From a virus, in IMG/VR virus record IMGVR_UViG_3300005532_000006, positions 1-64,000 of that record: a DNA stretch of 64,000 nucleotides; one strand, 5' to 3'. Made by a program: the position numbers and the translations under genes. This document shows, piece after piece, positions 60,037-64,000 of this stretch. Position 1 is the stretch's first letter; the number at the start of each line of letters is the position of its first letter. Under the pieces are notes generated by a model. It saw only the letters and a list, made by a program, of their open reading frames with translations. It had not been told where the DNA came from and did no database searches.

Positions 60037-61592
60037 GTCACGGTCACCGAGGCGATCGGCTTGCGCCCTTTTCGCTTGCGTTGCGCCTCTCGCAGCGCCA
60101 TGCGGACCAGTGCTTTTGCGGTGTTGCGCGCCGGCGAGTCATCGGCGGGATCGTCATCGTCGGTCAGGCCGCTGGCGCCGTTGCCGTCGCCCCGCCGCGC
60201 CTCCCCTTCGCGATCCGCGGCGTCGCGCTCGGCGCCCAGTTCGTCCTCCTCTTCGGAGACTTCCGGGAGTCCTGCGGCGCCGCGAAGGTACTGCCGCGTC
60301 TCGGGGTCGTCGAAGAGGTGCACGCCCGCCCTTGATAGGTTGAGAACAAAATTGCCGATCGCGTCGATGTCGATCCGATCCGGCATGTCCGGGCTGATTT
60401 GCGGCAGCAGGTCGGGATCGAAGCGGTTCAGCTCCCAAAGCCGCGGCAGACCGTGCTGGTTGAGCACTGCCGCCATGCTGTCGAGCCAGCCCTCGATGCC
60501 GGCGTAAAACATGTCGACCTTGGAGATCGCGAGATTTTGCGTTCCCCGCGCTTGGTGGCCGAGATCGATGAAGTCGGCCAGCACCGTCTTCAGGATGTTG
60601 AGACTGTGCCGGGTGACGATCTCGTGCGACCGCACGCCTGACTGCGTTCCTTGCGGCGTCAGCAGTTCAAGCGTGTACCGCGGCACGTTGCTGGGTCCGT
60701 CCGCCCCCTCGTACGTGTCGGAGGGCATCATGACGCCCATCTGCTCGTCGACCCGGATGTTGGTCACGAGCTTTTTATAGGCGGCCACCTGCGCCGTGGC
60801 GGTAGCGTCACCGGTCGCGGCCGCCTCAAGGAGGGCGCTCGGCACCTTGACCACCGGGAGGCCGGCGAAACGCTCCATCAGGATCGCCTCCATCTCCTCC
60901 ATGCGCTTTACCAGGTAGTAGCTGCGATACGCAGTCCTGAGAATGCTACGCCCTTCAGGGTTGTTCTTGTGGCTCGACGGCCGGAACAGCAGGAACTTCT
61001 CGATCGGCAAATCGATCAGCCGCCCCACCCACGGCTGTTGCGTCACGCCCTTTATTTGGCCGTTGGCATCGAAGAACCACTTGAGGATCGTGTCCTGGGA
61101 GCGGATCGGCAAGCGGCGCCAGCCGATCTTGCCGTCGTTGTATTTGCTCGACGCATCGGCACCGTCCTTCGGCTTGCGGCCGAGGCGGCGTTTGTAGACG
61201 ACCTCGTTTATGGCGTAGCCGTAGCCGAGCATCGACAGCGCCTCGACGACGAAGCCGGGCCACGTGTGCGACATGTCGTCCATCAGGCCATGGACAAACT
61301 CGGCCGCCTCTTCCGCTTCCGGTGTGTCGGCCGCAGGAATGACCCGCCAGTCGACCCTGCGCATCGTCTGCATGATCGCGAACATCACCGCGCCCACGGT
61401 GGCGGAGTTGTCCATCATCTCGCGATAGGCGCGGGCGGCGAGCCGGCCTTGCAGGTCGGGAAGAAATTCCTCGCGGACCCAACCGGAAAACTGCCGCAGA
61501 CCGTAGGAGCCGACGTCCTTGAACGTCATTCCATGGTCGAATACCGGCAGCTGCCAGCCGCCCGACCCATCCGTGTACGGATCAGTCGCCAT
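60033..61592 (-). CDS. Portal protein (DUF935/Mu gp29-like)
   Basis: 519 aa from ATG at 61592. Portal pattern: REEFLPDLQGRLAARAYREM, RRVDWRVIPAADTPEAEEAA, EALSMLGYGYAINEVVYKRR, QDTILKWFFDANGQIKGVTQ and GTQNLAISKVDMFYAGIEGW. The C-terminal region is acidic and flexible (EVSEEEDELGAERDAADREG). It forms the dodecameric packaging portal. It lies 20 bases downstream of the large terminase. Confidence 0.92.
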   Translation of the reverse strand: MATDPYTDGSGGWQLPVFDHGMTFKDVGSYGLRQFSGWVREEFLPDLQGRLAARAYREMMDNSATVGAVMFAIMQTMRRVDWRVIPAADTPEAEEAAEFVHGLMDDMSHTWPGFVVEALSMLGYGYAINEVVYKRRLGRKPKDGADASSKYNDGKIGWRRLPIRSQDTILKWFFDANGQIKGVTQQPWVGRLIDLPIEKFLLFRPSSHKNNPEGRSILRTAYRSYYLVKRMEEMEAILMERFAGLPVVKVPSALLEAAATGDATATAQVAAYKKLVTNIRVDEQMGVMMPSDTYEGADGPSNVPRYTLELLTPQGTQSGVRSHEIVTRHSLNILKTVLADFIDLGHQARGTQNLAISKVDMFYAGIEGWLDSMAAVLNQHGLPRLWELNRFDPDLLPQISPDMPDRIDIDAIGNFVLNLSRAGVHLFDDPETRQYLRGAAGLPEVSEEEDELGAERDAADREGEARRGDGNGASGLTDDDDPADDSPARNTAKALVRMALREAQRKRKGRKPIASVTVT

Positions 61593-61612
61593 GCCAGCCT
61601 CTGCCTATCCGG

Positions 61613-62980
61613 TCATCGCCGCGGCGCCGTCATCACGATCGGTATCGCGCGGCCATGATCCTGCTGCGGCCCCAGGGCGAGGTCGGTCAACGCCCAGATC
61701 AGCGCGTCCGCTCGGTTGGGTGACCGCGCGCCCTGGTAGCCGAACACCGAGAAATTGAGCAGTTCGTCTTCGAGCTCGGGGAACTGGCCGGCATGCCGCA
61801 CCTTGTCGCCGATCCAGGCGCCGTCCTGCTCGTGACCGTAAAGAGCCGAAACCGGCTCGGCGCGTGCCGCCTTGCCGCGCGACGCCGTGACCACCTTTAC
61901 GGGGATCGCGGCGTTGGCGGCCTTGATGACAAACCGGACCATCGCCCCGCCGAAGTTCGTCTCGGCGACGACGCGATCCGCCTTCCACTTGTCGAACATG
62001 AACGCAACCCGCCGGCCCCAGCCTTCCGGGGGAAGATTGCAGGTCGCGTCCTCCAGCAGATATGCCGTGCCGTCCATCGCGAGGCCGGCCGCGACGATGC
62101 CGACGGCGTCGGATCGGGTTTCCTCGTTGCCTTCGGTCCCGGAGGGATCGACCGCGATGATGACCCGGCGCAATGTGGTTGGCACGTCGGCACTATCGCA
62201 GCGCGCATGCTCCAGCGTTTCCACTGTCCATAACGCGCCGTCGATGTCGGAGACGTATTGCCCGAGAAAGAACCGCTTGCGTTGCCGCTCCGGCAGGCTG
62301 CGATACACCCGGAGGGTTTGTTCCGGCAGGTTGTCGGCGTTGTCTTCGGGGTTAATCGTGCCGTACCGGTAGAGTGCCCTGTCGGCTTCCGACAATCGGG
62401 TTCGGCTGATCGGGTCGATCCCGTCGATCCATAGCTGATATGTCCAGTGGCGCGTGCCGGCCGGGTTCAGGTCGTAATATGCGCGCAGCGGCAGTCCGAT
62501 GTTCTGCGCCAGACGGGTCTGGGCCACGAGCACCGAGCTGTACGGTATCTGCGAGCACTCGTTGAAGTAGATGCCGGCAAATTCCTGACCGAGGATTTTC
62601 TCGACTCGGTCCTTCTCGTCGAGACCGCCGAACCAGATTTGCGACCCGTTGTCGATCTCGACAAAGCCGTCTTGACGATGATCCCTGATCTCCAGATCGG
62701 GAAAGCACAACCTGGTCACCTTCGGCAGCGTGTCTAACCATATCGAAGACCGAACCGCATTGCCGCGCAACCTGACGATGGCGTGCCGCGATCCCGCGGC
62801 TCGAACCGCGCGGATCAGGATCGACCGCACGATTAGGAAGGTTTTCCCGGATCGGCCGCCGCCGTAGATCAGCGTGTGAAGTTGCGGTCCGCTGAGAAGA
62901 TTGCGCAGCTCGCGCTGCTTTTGGGTCAGCCTAAAGGTCGGCGTCTTCGGGGCTGATGCGGATGACGATCGGCCGGCCAT
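61613..62980 (-). CDS. terL: Terminase large subunit (head-module copy)
   Basis: 455 aa from ATG at 62980. Walker A LIYGGGRSGKTFLIVRS near residues 37-53, a Walker B-like FAGIYFNECSQIP near residue 133, and a nuclease domain beginning RVIIAVDPSGTEGNEETRSD, then TASRGKAARAEPVSALYGHE and a late NRADALIWALTDL. It lies between the small subunit and portal in canonical order, so this is probably the terminase used for packaging. It overlaps the small-subunit gene by 50 bases. Its nuclease half is clearly homologous to that of the second copy at 1730-3067. Confidence 0.95.
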   Translation of the reverse strand: MAGRSSSASAPKTPTFRLTQKQRELRNLLSGPQLHTLIYGGGRSGKTFLIVRSILIRAVRAAGSRHAIVRLRGNAVRSSIWLDTLPKVTRLCFPDLEIRDHRQDGFVEIDNGSQIWFGGLDEKDRVEKILGQEFAGIYFNECSQIPYSSVLVAQTRLAQNIGLPLRAYYDLNPAGTRHWTYQLWIDGIDPISRTRLSEADRALYRYGTINPEDNADNLPEQTLRVYRSLPERQRKRFFLGQYVSDIDGALWTVETLEHARCDSADVPTTLRRVIIAVDPSGTEGNEETRSDAVGIVAAGLAMDGTAYLLEDATCNLPPEGWGRRVAFMFDKWKADRVVAETNFGGAMVRFVIKAANAAIPVKVVTASRGKAARAEPVSALYGHEQDGAWIGDKVRHAGQFPELEDELLNFSVFGYQGARSPNRADALIWALTDLALGPQQDHGRAIPIVMTAPRR

Positions 62981-63284
62981 CCTTGCCCGTGTGTTCGTTG
63001 AGGGTGGTTTCCTTCCAGCCGGCGCGGGTCTTGAGCCAGAATATCTGCGCCGTCACCCGCGCCCGCGGATCCTTGCCTGCCGTCGCCTCCTGATAGAGAC
63101 CCTCGGCAACTTTGGCCGTCGCTACCGTGGTGCCGGTGTCGAGCTCGTCGCGGCACGCGCTGCGCAATGTCTTCGGTGCGACGCCGAGCACGCGCGCGAT
63201 ATCGTCTTGCGGGATGCCGTAAGCCGCCATCGCCTGCACCTGCCGGCGCTCGGCGGCGTCCGGCACCCATTTCTGCCGCGCCAT
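62931..63284 (-). CDS. Terminase small subunit
   Basis: 117 aa from ATG at 63284 (an in-frame upstream extension exists but the family begins at MARQKW). N-terminal helix-turn-helix: DAAERRQVQAMAAYGIPQDD, IARVLGVAPKTLRSACRDEL; then TVATAKVAEGLYQEATAGKD and IFWLKTRAGWKETTLNEHTG with an Ile/Val-rich end. This is the small DNA-binding subunit that recognises the packaging site. It overlaps TerL. Confidence 0.85.
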   Translation of the reverse strand: MARQKWVPDAAERRQVQAMAAYGIPQDDIARVLGVAPKTLRSACRDELDTGTTVATAKVAEGLYQEATAGKDPRARVTAQIFWLKTRAGWKETTLNEHTGKDGRPIVIRISPEDADL

Positions 63285-63406
63285 CCCGTGCTCCCGCGCC
63301 CTTGCAACCCTCGTGCGGGGCGCCGCGCCGAAGCTCTGCGTCCCTCGCAATGCGGCTCCAGGACCGCCCTAGAGCTTCGATCCTTGCTTTGGCGCGATGG
63401 CGAGCT
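63285..63406. other. Short intergenic region before the terminase genes
   Basis: 122 bases between the ParB-like gene and the small terminase start. Packaging recognition sites often lie near here. I see no obvious repeat or hairpin in it. Confidence 0.4.
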
Positions 63407-63955
63407 TCACGCGATCGATCCCCGGCACGTGCGGCCCTCGGCCTGCAGGCGTTGGATCAAATCGACCTGATCGGCCTCGCTGGCACAGTCGACCACGACG
63501 ACGTAGCCCTCGGGCGTGGCGTCTACCGCGGCGTCGCCGCCGGCGCCGAGGCCGCCGAGGCCGTTCAATTCGGTCGCAGAGAAACCCGTGAGGGAGAGAT
63601 CGAAGCCGTCCTCGCCGAGCCGCCCGAGTTCGATCGCCAGAAGCTCGTCGTTCCAGCTTGCGTTCAGCGCCAGCTTGTTGTCGGCGATGACGTAGGCTCG
63701 CCGTTGCGCCTCTGTCAGATACTTGAGTTCGATCGTCGGGACTTCCTCGATCCCGATCTTCTGCGCCGCCAGCACACGACCGTGACCGGCGATGATGCCG
63801 CCGTCTGCATCGACGAGGACCGGATTGGTAAATCCGAACTCCTTTATCGACGCGGCGATCTGGCCGATCTGGGCGGGGCTGTGCTCGCGGCTATTGTTCG
63901 CGTAGGGGATCAGCGATGCGACGGCGCGCATCACGATCTTGTCGGCGATGTTCAT
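63407..63955 (-). CDS. ParB/Srx-domain protein
   Basis: 182 aa from ATG at 63955. ParB N-terminal domain: ASLIPYANNSREHSPAQIGQ, IAASIKEFGFTNPVLVDADG, IIAGHGRVLAAQKIGIEEVP and VIADNKLALNASWNDELLAI. The central GHGR is the conserved ParB box; some such phage proteins carry a DNA methyltransferase domain afterwards, but here only about 60 residues follow, with no methyltransferase motif. It heads the late operon. It may bind nucleotide or have nuclease activity. Confidence 0.85.
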   Translation of the reverse strand: MNIADKIVMRAVASLIPYANNSREHSPAQIGQIAASIKEFGFTNPVLVDADGGIIAGHGRVLAAQKIGIEEVPTIELKYLTEAQRRAYVIADNKLALNASWNDELLAIELGRLGEDGFDLSLTGFSATELNGLGGLGAGGDAAVDATPEGYVVVVDCASEADQVDLIQRLQAEGRTCRGSIA

Positions 63956-64000
63956 CCTGCCGCAGGCCCTGTTTTATAGCCGGTAGATTTGCGAAAGATC

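Noticed and set aside
1-64000. Integrase, attachment sites, replication origin, CRISPR array or insertion sequence
   Set aside because: None was found. No tyrosine or serine recombinase motif, no regular direct-repeat array and no transposase were seen on either strand.

Overview
The window is a stretch of a large, GC-rich double-stranded DNA phage (or prophage) with a contractile tail. No integrase, replication gene or bacterial housekeeping gene is visible, so free phage and prophage cannot be told apart. The families recognised (Terminase_6-like terminase, XkdF-like maturation protein, EcfG-like sigma factor, small rhizobial-type hypotheticals) point to an alphaproteobacterial host; this is inference from family resemblance, not a database search.

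Nearly everything is read leftward (minus strand). From the right edge: a ParB-fold protein, small and large terminase, portal, an XkdF-type multidomain protein, a long scaffold-like protein, decoration protein and major capsid protein (63.9-53.8 kb); adhesin-type proteins and head-tail completion genes (53.3-46.8 kb); more surface and structural proteins (46.8-42.2 kb); tail sheath, tail tube, a tail chaperone with a -1 frameshift site, and tape measure (42.1-30.6 kb); baseplate genes (gpD-, gpV-, gp25-, gpJ- and gpI-like) and tail fibres (30.0-19.8 kb); a run of secreted, glycosidase-like and lysis-related proteins (19.8-12.4 kb); and a secreted HNH protein, an ECF sigma factor and a ParB-like protein (11.6-9.5 kb).

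At 9.1-4.6 kb lie 38 tRNA genes, all on the minus strand, whose anticodons cover all 20 amino acids, with an RNA ligase gene (rtcB) between the twelfth and thirteenth counted from the left. Many of these tRNAs break otherwise near-universal rules: C33 instead of U33 in eight, loss of U55 in thirteen, leucine anticodons on short-variable-arm bodies in three, and shortened D-arms in five. Left of the array come an HNH endonuclease, two small genes, a second terminase set (truncated small subunit, intact large subunit of another lineage) and a tail spike that runs off the left edge.

Rightward genes form islands inside the leftward late operon. The largest (35.3-38.6 kb) carries a regulated four-gene operon, a purine-biased GGC-type repeat and a DUF4258/HTH toxin-antitoxin pair under a promoter with a palindromic operator. 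Back to back with it is a leftward HigBA-like pair. The strongest candidate for an undescribed system is the isoacceptor-rich, structurally aberrant tRNA set coupled to RtcB, which could keep translation going and repair tRNAs when host tRNAs are cleaved.
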